DNA of 64,000 nt from JAABQG01 sp963726365. GTDB lineage: Bacteria; Pseudomonadota; Gammaproteobacteria; Burkholderiales; Burkholderiaceae_C. A model generated the notes under the pieces. The model was not told the DNA's origin, did no database searches, and worked only from the letters and a program-made list of their open reading frames with translations. Shown here one piece after another: positions 46,091 through 60,700 of the stretch (position 1 is its first letter; every line of letters starts with the position of its first letter). The stretch lies in the NCBI GenBank assembly GCA_963726365.1, contig CAVSCI010000007.1, positions 124,001-188,000 on the forward strand, in the 5' to 3' direction. The position numbers and the translations under genes are program-made.

Positions 46091-46118
46091 CTTGAAATCG
46101 GGGCAAAAGGCCGTATCA
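46091..46118 (+). promoter_or_regulatory. groES promoter, sigma-32-like
   Basis: CTTGAAA at 46091-46097 and CCGTATCAT about 13 bp later fit a heat-shock sigma-32 promoter (CTTGAA / CCCCAT) only partly at the -10, and could also serve the housekeeping sigma factor. It ends directly against the CIRCE element. Confidence 0.55.
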
Positions 46119-46145
46119 TTAGCACTCGTAGGAGTTGAGTGCTAG
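46119..46145 (+). promoter_or_regulatory. CIRCE operator (HrcA binding site)
   Basis: TTAGCACTC-N9-GAGTGCTAG, a near-perfect CIRCE inverted repeat, 92 bp before groES. HrcA should repress groESL at normal temperature. Confidence 0.95.
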
Positions 46146-46237
46146 CATTCGATTCCCGCAAGTTAACGAGCGCTAACTTCAAGATGGAGTCAGCGCTTTT
46201 TGATGACAACCTCTTGTTTCAAATTCAAGGAGATCCC

Positions 46238-46528
46238 ATGAAACTTCGCCCCCTCGCAGACCGCGTGATTGTCAAGCGCGTCGAAAACGAAACCAAAACC
46301 GCTTCCGGCATCGTGATTCCCGACAGCGCCGCTGAAAAGCCGGACCAGGGCGAAGTCCTGGCCGTCGGCCCGGGCAAGAAGAACGACAAAGGCGAGCTGG
46401 TCGCGATGAACGTCAAGGTCGGCGACCGTGTCCTGTTCGGCAAGTACAGCGGCCAGACCGTCAAGGTCGACGGCGACGAACTGCTTGTGATGAAGGAAGA
46501 CGACCTGTTCGCAGTCGTCGAGAAGTAA
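46238..46528 (+). CDS. groES: Co-chaperonin GroES
   Basis: 96-residue co-chaperonin that caps GroEL. The start MKLRPLADRVIVKRVENETK follows an AAGGAGAT ribosome binding site; an upstream in-frame ATG is not used. The mobile loop reads TKTASGIVIPDSAAEKP, and the fold closes DELLVMKEDDLFAVVEK. It is first in the groESL operon under CIRCE and a sigma-32-like promoter. Confidence 0.98.
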   Translation: MKLRPLADRVIVKRVENETKTASGIVIPDSAAEKPDQGEVLAVGPGKKNDKGELVAMNVKVGDRVLFGKYSGQTVKVDGDELLVMKEDDLFAVVEK

Positions 46529-46580
46529 TTTCTCAGCCTCTTAATCCAATCCCAATTAACTGAATCCGGAGAATTTCAAC

Positions 46581-48240
<1,660 letters not shown>

Positions 48241-48280
48241 GGTGCTCTGCGTCAGATCCAACCAAAGTACCTGACGCAAC

Positions 48281-48320
48281 AAAAAACCCCCGCAAGGTGC
48301 GAACCTCGCGGGGGTTTTTC
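48281..48320. terminator. Terminator after groEL (bidirectional)
   Basis: AAAAAACCCCCGC, a loop, then GCGGGGGTTTTTC: a strong GC stem flanked by A and T runs. It ends groESL and probably also the minus-strand gene at 48345. Confidence 0.88.
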
Positions 48321-48344
48321 TTTGTTCAGCAGAGGCGAAGGTCG

Positions 48345-48845
48345 CTACGGAATGCGCATGTTGATCATGAACATCAGGAACGACCCCGCCAGGGTGGCTT
48401 GAGCTGACCAGACCGGCGTGAACTGCCAGGCGAGGGAGACGTTCGCCCCCGGCGAAAAGCCCTTGTAATTGAGCGGCACTCGATCCTGGTACTCACCCAC
48501 ATAGCCATACATCAGGCCGATGTTCCACTTGAACGACAGCGGCGCGATGTCAAAGATGCCTTTGTAAACGCCACCCCAGGGGAAAACGAAAATGCTGGGC
48601 TGATTGAACGAATTGTTGAAGAACGCGATGCCATCGATCTTGCCGTCGGGGTGCTCGCGTTCGACACCCACCAGCCAAACGTGTTCGTAGTCGCCGTTCA
48701 AGTTGAAATGAAAGACACCGGGACTGATTGACAGGCTCAGCTTGTTGCCGTTGTCGGGGGCAACGGTGGGGGGTTCTTGTGCCAGGGCATGGCCGGCAAT
48801 GTGGGCCACAATCAGGCCCACGAGGATGCGAATCATTTTTGTCAT
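48345..48845 (-). CDS. Predicted small outer-membrane beta-barrel protein
   Basis: 166-residue exported protein. The signal peptide is MTKMIRILVGLIVAHIAGHA with cleavage near ALAQ. The mature part alternates hydrophobic and polar residues as in a beta-barrel (KLSLSISPGVFHFNLN, HVWLVGVEREHPDGK, KWNIGLMYGYVGEYQDR, ANVSLAWQFTPVWSAQATLA) and ends MFMINMRIP. Size and FFNNSFNQPSIFVFPWGGVY recall eight-stranded barrels such as PagP, but I cannot see the catalytic residues with confidence. The function is unknown. Confidence 0.65.
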   Translation of the reverse strand: MTKMIRILVGLIVAHIAGHALAQEPPTVAPDNGNKLSLSISPGVFHFNLNGDYEHVWLVGVEREHPDGKIDGIAFFNNSFNQPSIFVFPWGGVYKGIFDIAPLSFKWNIGLMYGYVGEYQDRVPLNYKGFSPGANVSLAWQFTPVWSAQATLAGSFLMFMINMRIP

Positions 48846-48868
48846 GAAACTGAAGGGACGGAAAACAG

Positions 48869-49931
48869 GTGGCGCGCCAGGGACTTGATTTATTGACGCA
48901 ACTCAAGAAGGCAACCGCCGATATTACCCGCTTGCTGCGCCTTTTTCTGGCACTGTCGCTCTTGTCCACCAGTGGTTGCGCCTGGCTGGACGTGAAGCAG
49001 CGTCAATTGATCTACCGTCCCACGACCGGCGTTCCCGCCAGCTTTGCGGGCCTGCCGCCCGGCGATCAGCGCTATTTTCTCGACGTTGCGCAAACAGCCG
49101 CCGGCAAGTCTGCACCTCCCCCTGAAAGCGGCAACGGCTCAAACGAAGAGGCTCGATCCGCCCCGTATCGAAATGTGGTGGCTGCCCAACAAGGACCCCG
49201 CCGCACCCACCTTGCTGTATTTCCACGGCACTTTTCGCACCCTGGTGGCCAACGTTCGCAAGATCGAAGCCCTGCGTGAGGCAGGCTTCTCGGTGCTGGC
49301 CGTGGAATACCGGGGCTGGGGCCTGAGCACCCCGATCATCCCTTCGGAAAAAAGCATTCTCCAGGACGCCGATATCGCCTGGGCCGAACTGCAGAAGCGC
49401 GAACCCCGCCCCGGCATGCGCGTCATCTACGGCCACTCCATGGGCAGCGGCGTGGCGGTGGATCTGGCCAGCCGCCAGCGCCCGCAGTCCAACTACGGCG
49501 GCCTGATCCTGGAGTCCGCGTTCACCAGTTTCCCCGACATCGCTCTGGAGGTCGGGCGCGTCGCCTGGTTGCTCGCCCATTTCAGCGACGAGCGTTTTGC
49601 ATCGGGCGAGAAGATCGGGCTGGTGGAAAGGCCCTTGCTGATGATCCACGGCAACCTCGACAAGACGGTGCCGATGAATCTGGGTGAAAAGCTGTTTGCC
49701 GCGGCCAATCCGCCCAAGGCGTGGGTCATGATCGAGGGCGGCAAGCACAGCGATCTGGACGCGGTCGGGCAGGCGCAATACCAGCAGGCCGTTCAGCAGT
49801 TCAGGGCCCTGCTGTTGCAGCGCGCCACCGCACAGCCCCCGGCGCCCGCGGCGCCAGCCGCCAGCGACACGCCGGCCGCATCAAACGGGCCGGTCAGCGC
49901 CGGAGTTGCGGCCCAGGGCGTCGCCCGGTAA
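48869..49931 (+). CDS. Alpha/beta-hydrolase lipoprotein (one frameshift)
   Basis: Serine hydrolase of about 353 residues. A GTG start gives MARQGLDLLTQLKK; the lipobox LSTSGC (FLALSLLSTSGCAWLD) suggests membrane anchoring. The frame breaks between about 49110 and 49165, then RLDPPRIEMWWLPNKDPAAP and TLLYFHGTFRTLVANV (oxyanion hole) follow. The nucleophile elbow is YGHSMGSG, and the acid and His are likely DKTVPM and GGKHSDLD. The C-terminus is Ala/Pro-rich. The substrate is unknown; it converges on pgi across a dispersed repeat. Confidence 0.82.
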
Positions 49932-49940
49932 CTACAATTT

Positions 49941-49986
49941 TCATAGCTGCCGGCGACCATTCCACGCTGGAAAAAGGCCGATCTGA

Positions 49987-49995
<9 letters not shown>
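49941..49995 (+). repeat. Dispersed repeat, copy 8 (overlaps pgi 3' end)
   Basis: Plus strand: TCATAGCTGCCGGCGACCAT, then TCCACGCTGGAAAAAGGCCG and ATCTGACTATGAAAT. The pgi stop codon (TAG) lies in it. Confidence 0.65.
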
Positions 49996-51576
<1,581 letters not shown>

Positions 51577-51586
51577 GCCGCCATTA

Positions 51587-52648
<1,062 letters not shown>

Positions 52649-52661
52649 GGTTTCTTTCGTT

Positions 52662-54870
52662 TCAAAGCACGGGAACCGGCGCCGTCGGGGCGCCCGATTT
52701 GCGCCGGCCGAGCTTGCGCTCGCCCACCAGGAACTGGATCAGCGCAATCGCCAGCGACATCAGCACGATCAGCACCGTGCAATAGGCCAGCGCCACGCCG
52801 TAGTCGCCATTGCCGACGCGCCCGATGATGTAGGTGGTGGCAAGCTCGTTCTCGGCCGTGACCAGGAAGATCACCGCGCTGACGGTGGTCATGGCGCGCA
52901 CGAAGCTGTACACCAGCGCCGCGACCAGCGCCGGCTTGAGCAGCGGCAGGACCACGTTGAACAGGGTCTGGGCGGTGGAGGCGCGCAGCATCAGCGAGGC
53001 CTCGTCCAGCGATTTGTCGAGCTGCTTGAAGGCCGCCGTGCCCGCGCGCACGCCCACCGGCAGGTTGCGGAACATGAAGCACAGCACGATGATGAGCCCG
53101 GTGCCGGTGAGCTCTACCGGCGGCACGTTGAAGGCCAGGATGTAGCTCACGCCCAGCACGGTGCCGGGGATCGCAAAGGCCAGCAGCGCCACGAATTCGA
53201 ACAGGTTGCGCCCGCGAAACTCGGTGCGCGCCAGCAGGTAGGCGATCAGCAGCCCGGTGGCGGCGGTCACCGGCGCGGACAGGCCTGCCAGCTTGACCGT
53301 GGTGAAGAGCGAGTTCCAGGCGGTGCCCGCCCAGACCAGGCCGAACTGCCCCCACTCCAGCGCAAAAGCGGTCTTGAAGTGGTTCAGCGTGAAGGTGTAG
53401 TCGCGCCCCCAGGTCTGCACGAAGCCCCCGGCAAAGGCAAACAGGTAGACCACCACGGTGAACGCCAGCCACGGGTAGACCACGGCGTTCAGGGTGCGGC
53501 GAACACCGTCGGGCAGCGCCATGGGAATGCCCGCATCGCCCTTGCCGCTGACGGTGGTGTAGTTCTGCTTGCCGAGCAAGCCGCGCTGCAGGGCAAAGAC
53601 GCCCAATGCGAACAGCGTGAGGATCCAGGCCAGCGAGGCCGCGCGCCCCTGGTCGTACTGCGCACCGACGATGGCAAAGAAGATGTCGGTGGACAGCACC
53701 GAGAACTGCCCGCCCACCACGACCGGGTTGCCGAAGTCGGCCATGCTCTCGATGAAGCCGACCAGGAAGGCATTGGCCAGGCCGGGCTTGAGCAGGGGCA
53801 AGGTGATCGTGAAAAAGGTCTGGCGACGGTTGGCGCGCAGGGTCTGCGCCGCCTCCTCCAGGCTGGGTGCCACGCCCTGCACCACGCCGCGCATGATCAT
53901 GAAGGCAATCGGCGTGAAGGCAAACATCTGGGCGATCCAGACGCCCAGCGCCCCGTAGAACCAGCGCGTGGGCGGGATGCCGAAGGCGTATTCCAGGAAC
54001 TGGTTGACCACGCCGGCCCGGCCGAACAGCAGGATCAGGCCCAGGCCCACGACGAACGGCGGCGTGATGATCGGCAGCAGGGCAATCACGCGCAGCGGCG
54101 TCTGGATGCGCCGGCTCGCGCTGCGCTCGGCCATCAGCGCCATCATGGTGCCCAGCACCGTGGTGCCGGTGGCGGTGCACAGGGCCAGGAACAGCGTGTT
54201 CCAGGCCACGCCACAGCGCAGGCCGCCGGCCAGGCAGTTCAGGCCCCAGACCCGCTCGTTGCCGATGCGCTCCTGCAGGGCCAGCAAGGACCACTGGCCG
54301 TCCTCGTTCAGGAAGGCGCCGTGCAGCGCCTTGACGACCGGAAACGCGATGAACATCAGCAGCAGCACCGAGCAGCCCACCACGGCCGAGGCAATGAACA
54401 GGTCGCCCTTGAAGAAGCCCAGCCGCGCCACGCCGAACGCCGAGATCATCACCAGCGCCAGCAGGGCGACGAAGGCGCCGATACCGATGCCGAACTGGTT
54501 CAGCGCCAGTTCGCCGAACCCGCTGTTGAGGATCTCGAACGACCAGCCCTTGGCGCCGATCATGAAGCCGCTGGCCAGCAGGCCGGCGAAGCCCAGCACG
54601 CCGCCGGCCAGGAACCAGCGCCCCTGCGCCTTGCCCGGTGGCACCATCAGGCCAATGGCCGCCACAACCAGCCCGACCAGGCCCACGAGCAGCCAGATGC
54701 GCCCGTAGCCAAGGCCTGCACCAGCCCGTTGGCGGTCTCGTGCCCATCCAGGATCTGCGGCAGCACGCTGTACCAGGCGGTGTCCTGGATCGCGTACCAG
54801 GGCAGGACCAGGTAGGCCAGCAGGCCCGCCAAGAGCCAGAGGCGGACGGCATTGTCAGGGTGCTCGTCAC
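52662..54870 (-). CDS. ABC transporter permease, fused FbpB/AfuB type (two frameshifts)
   Basis: Very long inner-membrane permease of about 735 residues, with two permease halves in one chain. It has many hydrophobic segments; the EAA loops are EEAAQTLRANRRQTFFTITL (first half) and DEASLMLRASTAQTLFNVVL (second half). The start is probably GTG at 54870, followed by breaks near 54830-54840 (to VRLWLLAGLLAYLVLPWYAI) and 54708-54714 (LVQAL to YGRIWLLVGLVG). A fused permease of this length matches AfuB of hexose-phosphate transporters better than ordinary FbpB (about 500-550 residues). Confidence 0.85.
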
Positions 54871-54886
54871 AGCGCGCGGCCGGTGC

Positions 54887-55900
54887 TCAGCGCGGCAGGG
54901 AATTCACTTCCTTTTCCCACTTCGCGATCAGGCGACGGCGCTCGGCGCTGGCGCCGTACTTGGCGTAGTCGTAGTTGATCAGCTTGATCTTCTTCGGGTC
55001 GGGCATTCTGGGGTCGACCGGCGTGGTCGAGTTGCTGGGCAGCTGGAACTGCTTGGCCGCCACGCCGAACTGCTGCGCCCCGGGGGTGAGCGCCCATTCA
55101 TAGAACTTCTTCGCCTGCTCCAGGTTGCGCGCGCCCTTGATGATGCTCATGGAGCCGATTTCGGCGCCGGTTCCCTCGGAAGGGGTGGCGGAGCCGACCG
55201 GAAAGCCCTGGATGGCCTCGGTCGTGACGTCATGCACGAAGCTGATCGATACCATGGTCTCGCCCCGCGCCGCGGCCTTGATGGGCGCGGTGCCGCTGCG
55301 GGTGTAGGTGCTGACGTTCTTGTGCAGCGACTTGAGGTAGTCGAAGGCCTTTTCCTCGCCCATGATCTGCACCAGCGTGGCAATCACGGTGTACGCCGTG
55401 CCGCTGGAGGCGGGGTTGGCCATCTGCACCTCGCCCTTGTACTCGGGCTTGAGCAGGTCGGCCCAGGACTTGGGCGCCTGCGCTTTCTTCTTGGCCAGCA
55501 GTTCCGTGTTGAAGCCGAAGCCCACGGGCCCGAGGTACACCCCCACCGTGCGGTATTTCGCATCCTCGGCCTGCTTGCGCGCCCATGGGTAGAGCTGCGG
55601 CAGCAGCGGCGACTTGTACTCCAGCGTCAGGCCCTGCTCCGCCGCCTGCAGGTGCGGGTCGCCGGTGCCGCCGAACCAGATATCGGTCTTGGGGTTGTCC
55701 TTCTCGGCGATCAGCTGGGCCAGCGCCTCGCCCGAGCCCTTGATGCTCATGTTGACCTTGGTGCCGGTGGTGCGCGAGTAGACGGTGGCCATCATGTTGC
55801 ACCAGTCGGCCTGCACCGAGCAGATGATGTTGACCTGCCCTTGCGCGGCGGCGCCCAGGGATGCGGCCAGGGTGGCCGCCAACAGAATTGCTTTTTTCAT
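54887..55900 (-). CDS. ABC transporter periplasmic substrate-binding protein, FbpA/AfuA-like
   Basis: 337-residue periplasmic binding protein with signal peptide MKKAILLAATLAASLGAAAQ. The fold is FbpA-like: NIICSVQADWCNMMATVY, KTDIWFGGTGDPHLQAAEQG, and GVYLGPVGFGFNTELLAKKK, LKPEYKGEVQMANPASSGTA. The paired tyrosines that bind Fe(III) in FbpA are not apparent, so an iron role is doubtful. Context (fused permease and pgi) suggests a hexose-phosphate binder like AfuA, but this is inference. It is first in the operon, about 17 bp before the permease. Confidence 0.85.
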   Translation of the reverse strand: MKKAILLAATLAASLGAAAQGQVNIICSVQADWCNMMATVYSRTTGTKVNMSIKGSGEALAQLIAEKDNPKTDIWFGGTGDPHLQAAEQGLTLEYKSPLLPQLYPWARKQAEDAKYRTVGVYLGPVGFGFNTELLAKKKAQAPKSWADLLKPEYKGEVQMANPASSGTAYTVIATLVQIMGEEKAFDYLKSLHKNVSTYTRSGTAPIKAAARGETMVSISFVHDVTTEAIQGFPVGSATPSEGTGAEIGSMSIIKGARNLEQAKKFYEWALTPGAQQFGVAAKQFQLPSNSTTPVDPRMPDPKKIKLINYDYAKYGASAERRRLIAKWEKEVNSLPR

Positions 55901-56072
55901 GATTTGTTCCCGGAGTGATCGCTGACCCGTCAGTTTCGCGGTTTGGCAGCCTTGGAATGATAGGGCAAACGCGCACGGCAACCGGCCCCCGAACGACCCA
56001 GCGGGGTTCGCACGGGCCCGCGTGAGGCCTCGAGCGGCGATCCCGCAGAGGTCCAGGGCCGTTCATCAGCTC

Positions 56073-56140
56073 TGTTTTCGATGCAAAACAGCCCGTCCCC
56101 AGCGCCAAACGGCCATGAGATGCTAGCTATCGATAGCATC
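56073..56140 (-). repeat. Dispersed repeat, copy 9, with 7 bp palindrome
   Basis: Minus strand: GATGCTATCGATAGCTAGCA, then GGCGCTGGGGACGGGCTGTT. GATGCTA (56119-56125) pairs with TAGCATC (56134-56140). It lies downstream of oppF and upstream of the AfuA-like gene. Confidence 0.6.
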
Positions 56141-56170
56141 TGGTCGGTCGGCGAGCGGTTGCGCGCGGGC

Positions 56171-57189
56171 GCTCAGATCCGGCCTTCTTCGACCGCGTGG
56201 CAGGCGATCTTCACGCCGCCGATTTCCAGCAACGCCGGCCGCTGGGCCTTGCAGCGGTCGTTGGCATGCGGACAGCGCGGGTGGAAGGTGCAGCCCGGTC
56301 GGCGGGTTCAAGCGGGTTGGGCACCTCGCCCTGCACCGGCGTGCGCGCGCGGCCGGTGTCGTGCATCTTCGGGATCGCATCGAGCAGCATGCGCGTGTAG
56401 GGGTGGCGCGGGCTGTCGAACAGCGTGTGCTTGTCGGCCAGTTCCACCAGCCGCCCGAGGTACATCACGCCCACCTGGTCACTCACATGGCGCACCACGG
56501 CCAGGTTGTGCGAGATGAACAGGTAGGTCAGGCCCCGCTCGCGCTGCAGGTCCTTCATGATGTTGAGCACCTGCGCCTGCACCGACACGTCCAGCGCCGA
56601 GGTCGGCTCGTCGCACACCAGGAACTCGGGCTCGGTGGCCAGCGCCCGGGCGATCGAGATGCGCTGGCGCTGCCCGCCGGAGAACTGGTGCGGGTACTTC
56701 ACCATGTCCAGCGGCGACAGGCCCACGGACTTGAGCAGGTCGCCCACCTTGGCCTCGAGCTGCGCCTTGTCGGTGATCAGCCCGTGCTCGATCAGCGGCT
56801 CGCCCACGATGTCTTCCACGATCCAGCGCGGATTCAGGCTGGCATAGGGGTCCTGGAAGATCATCTGGATGCGGCTGCGCAGCTTGAGACCCTCGGGCGT
56901 CTTGAAGATGCCGTGCGCGTCCAGCCCGTCAAACTGGAAGTCGCCGCGCGTCGGCTGCGTACAGCCCCACCAGCAGCCGCGCCACGGTGCTCTTGCCACA
57001 GCCGGATTCGCCGACCAGCGCCAGCGTCTTGCCTTTTTCAATCTCGAAACTCACGCCATCGACCGCCGCCAGAAACTGGCGCGGCTTGCGCTCCAGCACC
57101 CGGTTGAGCCAGGGCGGCGAGACATCGAAGGACATGGCCAGGTCGCGCGCCTGGACCAGGGGCTGCTTGCGGTCGGGTGCCGCGCTCAT
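56171..57189 (-). CDS. oppF: Peptide ABC transporter ATPase OppF/DppF-like (frameshifts)
   Basis: ATPase of about 340 residues. It starts MSAAPDRKQPLVQARDLAMS; Walker A is GESGCGKSTVARLLVG. A break at about 56958 leads to PTRGDFQFDGLDAHGIFKTP, then FQDPYASLNPRW, FSGGQRQRISIARALATEPE and FLVCDEPTSALDVSVQAQVL. Two one-base breaks near 56298-56310 lead to the Fe-S-like C-terminal motif CTFHPRCPHANDRCKAQRP. It ends VEEGRI. It overlaps the likely oppD stop. Confidence 0.88.
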
Positions 57190-58166
57190 GCCACGCCTCC
57201 CGGACTTGGCCGTCGTCATGCAGCCAGCAGGCGGCCCGCGTGGCGCCGGCCGCCATCAGGTCCGGGCGCTCGCTGCGGCAGCGCTCGAAAACCTGCGGAC
57301 AGCGCGGGTTGTAGGCGCAGCCCGCGGGAATGGCGTTCAGTCGCGGCATCGCGCCGTCAATCTGGTTCAAGCGTTCGCGGTCCTGGGTCATGTCGGGGAT
57401 GGCGGCCATCAGGCCCGCCGTGTAGGGATGGGCCGGGCGGTTGATGACTTCGTGCACCGGGCCGATCTCGGCAATGCGCCCGGCGTACATCACGGCCACG
57501 CGGTCGCAGGTCTCGGCGATGACGCCCATGTCGTGGGTGATCAGCATGACGGCGGCGCCATGCTGGGTGCAGACCTTCTTGAGCAACCGATGATCTGCGC
57601 CTGGATCGACACGTCCAGCGCCGTGGTGGGCTCATCGGCCACGATCAGCTTGGGCTCGGCCGCCAGCGCCAGGGCAATCACCACGCGCTGGCGCATGCCA
57701 CCCGAGAACTGGTGGGGATAGTGGTCGATGCGCTGCTCGGGCGCGGAGATCCCGGTGTCCTGCAGCAGGCTGATGGCGCGCGCGCGCGCCTCGGCCGCGC
57801 TCACGGGCAGGTGCGCCTGAATGGTTTCCACCAGTTGCTGCCCGACGGTGTAAGCGGGTTCAGCGAGGTCAGCGGGTCCTGGAAGATGGCGCCGATCTTG
57901 CGGCCGCGGATGTGGCGCATCGCCGCATGATCGAGGTTGTCGATGCGCTGGCCTTCCAGCAGGATCTGCCCGCTGGCCACCCGCCCGGGCGGCTCCAGCA
58001 GGCCGATGATGGCCGCGCCGGTCAGCGACTTGCCCGCGCCGGACTCGCCCACCACGCCGAGGATTTCGCCGGGCGCGATCTCGAAGGAAATGTCGTCGAG
58101 CGCGCGCAGCGTGCCGCGTCGGCCCGGGAATTCGACCACCAGATTTTTGACCTGCAAGAGACTCAT
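57186..58166 (-). CDS. oppD: Peptide ABC transporter ATPase OppD/DppD-like (frameshifts)
   Basis: ATPase of about 326 residues. The start is MSLLQVKNLVVEFPGRRGTL; Walker A is GVVGESGAGKSLTGAAI. The Q-loop FQDPLTSLNPL is followed by a break at about 57856, then TVGQQLVETIQ, HQFSGGMRQRVVIALALAAE and LIVADEPTTALDVSIQAQII. Another break at about 57588 precedes LLKKVCTQHGAAVMLITHDM. The C-terminal motif is GCAYNPRCPQVFERCRSERP. The stop is placed at 57186, assuming a final indel near 57205. Confidence 0.85.
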
Positions 58167-58182
58167 CGTGTTGGGACCGTGG

Positions 58183-59118
58183 TTAGCGCAGGCGCGGGTT
58201 CAGCGCGTCGCGCAGCCAGTCGCCCAGCAGGTTGACCGACAGCGCGATCAGCACCAGCATCAGGCCGGGGAACACCGTGATCCACCATTCGCCGGAAAAC
58301 AGATAATCGTTGCCGATGCGGATCAGCGTGCCCAGCGAGGGCGAAGTGGGCGGCGCGCCGACGCCCAGGAACGACAGGGTCGCCTCGGTGATGATGGCCG
58401 TGGCGACCTGGATGGTGGCCAGCACCAGCACCGGGCCCATCACGTTGGGCAGCACATGGCGGCGCATGATGCGCAGCGACGAGACGCCGGTCACGCGGGC
58501 CGCCTGCACATATTCCTTGTTGCGCTCCACCAGCGTGGAGCCGCGCACCGTGCGCGCGTACTGCACCCAGCCGGTGAGCGAGATGGAGAAAATCAGCACG
58601 CCAAACGCCAGCCCGTCGTCGGCATTGGGAAACAGGGCCCGCCCGACACCGGCGATCAGCAGAGCCACCAGGATCGCGGGGAAGGACAGCATCACGTCGC
58701 ACAGGCGCATCAGCGCGGCGTCGATCCAGCCGCCCCGAAAACCCGCGAGCAGGCCCAGCGACACGCCCACCAGCACCGACAGGATGACCGACGCCACGCC
58801 GACCACCAGCGAAATCCGTGCGCCATAGATCACCGCGGACAGGATGTCGCGGCCCTGGTCGTCGGTGCCCAGCAGGTACTTGCGCGACCCGCCTTCACTC
58901 CACGACGGCGGCAGGCGCGCATCGCTGAGCTCCAGCGTGGTCAGGTCGAACGGATTGTGCGGCGCGACCCAGCCGGCAAACAGCGACGCAAACACGCAGA
59001 CGAAGGCGATGAAGGCGGCGGCCATCGCCACCGGCGAGCTGCGAAAGCTGTGGCCGACATCGCTGTCCAGGAAACGCGCCACCCGCCCCATGGCCGGTGG
59101 TGTGGTTGATGTGCTCAT
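58183..59118 (-). CDS. oppC: Peptide ABC transporter permease OppC/DppC-like
   Basis: 311-residue inner-membrane permease. It starts MSTSTTPPAMGRVARFLDSD, then a first helix (VAMAAAFIAFVCVFASLFA) and the OppC loop YLLGTDDQGRDILSAVIYGA. The EAA motif is EYVQAARVTGVSSLRIMRRH. The C-terminus GDWLRDALNPRLR is typical of the family. It is intact, unlike its neighbours. Confidence 0.95.
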   Translation of the reverse strand: MSTSTTPPAMGRVARFLDSDVGHSFRSSPVAMAAAFIAFVCVFASLFAGWVAPHNPFDLTTLELSDARLPPSWSEGGSRKYLLGTDDQGRDILSAVIYGARISLVVGVASVILSVLVGVSLGLLAGFRGGWIDAALMRLCDVMLSFPAILVALLIAGVGRALFPNADDGLAFGVLIFSISLTGWVQYARTVRGSTLVERNKEYVQAARVTGVSSLRIMRRHVLPNVMGPVLVLATIQVATAIITEATLSFLGVGAPPTSPSLGTLIRIGNDYLFSGEWWITVFPGLMLVLIALSVNLLGDWLRDALNPRLR

Positions 59119-59127
59119 CGATGCTGC

Positions 59128-60700
59128 TTACGGTTTGACCTTGATGAACCTCCACGGCATGCCGTTGTCGGCCACTGGACCACGTCGACGTTCTTCTTCG
59201 CACCCCAGTTCAGCGCCTGCTGATGCAGCGGCAGATGGCCGATGTCGTCCTGATGGATCTTGAAGGCTTCCTGGATCATCTCGTTGCGCTTCTTCTTGTC
59301 GGTTTCGGACGGATCGATCTTGGTGCAGTTCGTCAACTTTCGCATTGCTGTAGCGCCCAGGTTGAACTGGCCGGCGCCCGTCGTCCACGCAGGACATGAT
59401 GGGATAGAGCACGTTGTGCGCGTCACACGTGCTGGCGTCCAGCCCAGCATGTAGAAGCTGGTGTCGCGGCGCAGGACTTGGGGAAATAGGTGCCCTTGGT
59501 TTCGGCCTCGAGGTTGATCTTCACGCCGATGCGCGACAGGTTGGCGGCCACCGCCTGGCAGATTCGCGGTCGTTGACGTAGCGGTCGTTCGGGCAGTTCA
59601 TCTTGACCTCGAAGCCAGTGGGATAGCCGGCATCGGCCATCAGCTTCTTGGCAGCCTCGGCGTCATAAGGCAGGCGCTTGCCCAGATCCGCCGCGAAACC
59701 GTTGACCGGGGCGGCAACATCAGTGCGGTCGGTGTGGCGGCGCCGCGCATCACGGTCTTCTTGATGCCCTCGATGTCGATCGCCTGGTAGAACGCCTGGC
59801 GCACGCGCTTGTCCTTGAACGGGTTCTTGCCCTTCACGTTGGAGAACAGCAGTTCGTCGCGCTTCTGGTCCATGCCCAGGAAGATCACGCGCAGCTCCGG
59901 GCCCTGCAGCACCTTGAGCTTGGCGATGGCCTTGATGCGATCGACGTCCTGCACCGGCACCGGCTCCATCACGTCGATCTCGCCCGACAGCAGCGCCGCC
60001 ACGCGGGTGGCGTCGTTGCCGATGGGCGTGAAGATCACCTCGTCCACGTTGCCTTCGATCTTGCCCCAGTAATTGCCATTGCGCGCGAAGGTGGTGCGCA
60101 CGCTCGGCTGGCGCTCGCGCAGGCGGAACGGACCGGTGCCGTTGGCGCGGAACGAAGCGGCATTCTCGATGCCCTTGCGGCGGTCCACCGGCTTGGTGGC
60201 CTGGTTGGTCTCGCACCATTTCTTGCTCATCATGTGCCAGTCGTGGACAGCAATCGGGCAGGATGGGGAATGGCGCCTTGGTCACGAAATCGATCGTATG
60301 GTCGTTGATCTTGTTCATCTCCTTGATCTGGCCCACGTAGCTCTTCATGTCGGAGCCGTCGCCCGTGGCGCGCTCGTAGCTGAAGATCACGTCGTCGGCG
60401 GTGAACGGCGTGCCGTCGTGGAAAGTGACGCCCTTGCGCAGTTCAAACGCCACACGGTGGGCGCGGTCTGCTTCCACGGTGGCCAGCGCCGGCGCGAGCG
60501 TCAGGTCCTTGTCGCGGCTCACCAGCGGCTCATAGACATTGCCGATGACGGTCAGTTGCAGCGACTCGTTGAGCGAATGCGGGTCCATCGACAGCGCATC
60601 GCCCTGATTGGCGATCCGTGCCGTCTGCGCAGACGCCGACAGGCCAGTGGCTGAGAGACAGCGATGCACCCATCGCGGGCAGGGTCGTCTTGAAGTTCAT
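59128..60700 (-). CDS. Peptide ABC transporter solute-binding protein, SBP_bac_5 (multiple frameshifts)
   Basis: DppA/OppA-family periplasmic binding protein of about 520 residues. It starts MNFKTTLPAMGASLSLS, a signal peptide, then SMDPHSLNESLQLTVIGN (family entry). Later blocks LRKGVTFHDGTPFTADDVIF, FRANGTGPFRLRERQPSVRT, and GKNPFKDKRVRQAFYQAIDI are in several frames; the C-terminus KIHQDDIGHLPLHQQALNW ends KVKP. At least five breaks occur between 59,130 and 60,660. The ATG overlaps the M20 stop (ATGA), and its AAGGAGAT ribosome site lies in the M20 3' end. Confidence 0.8.
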
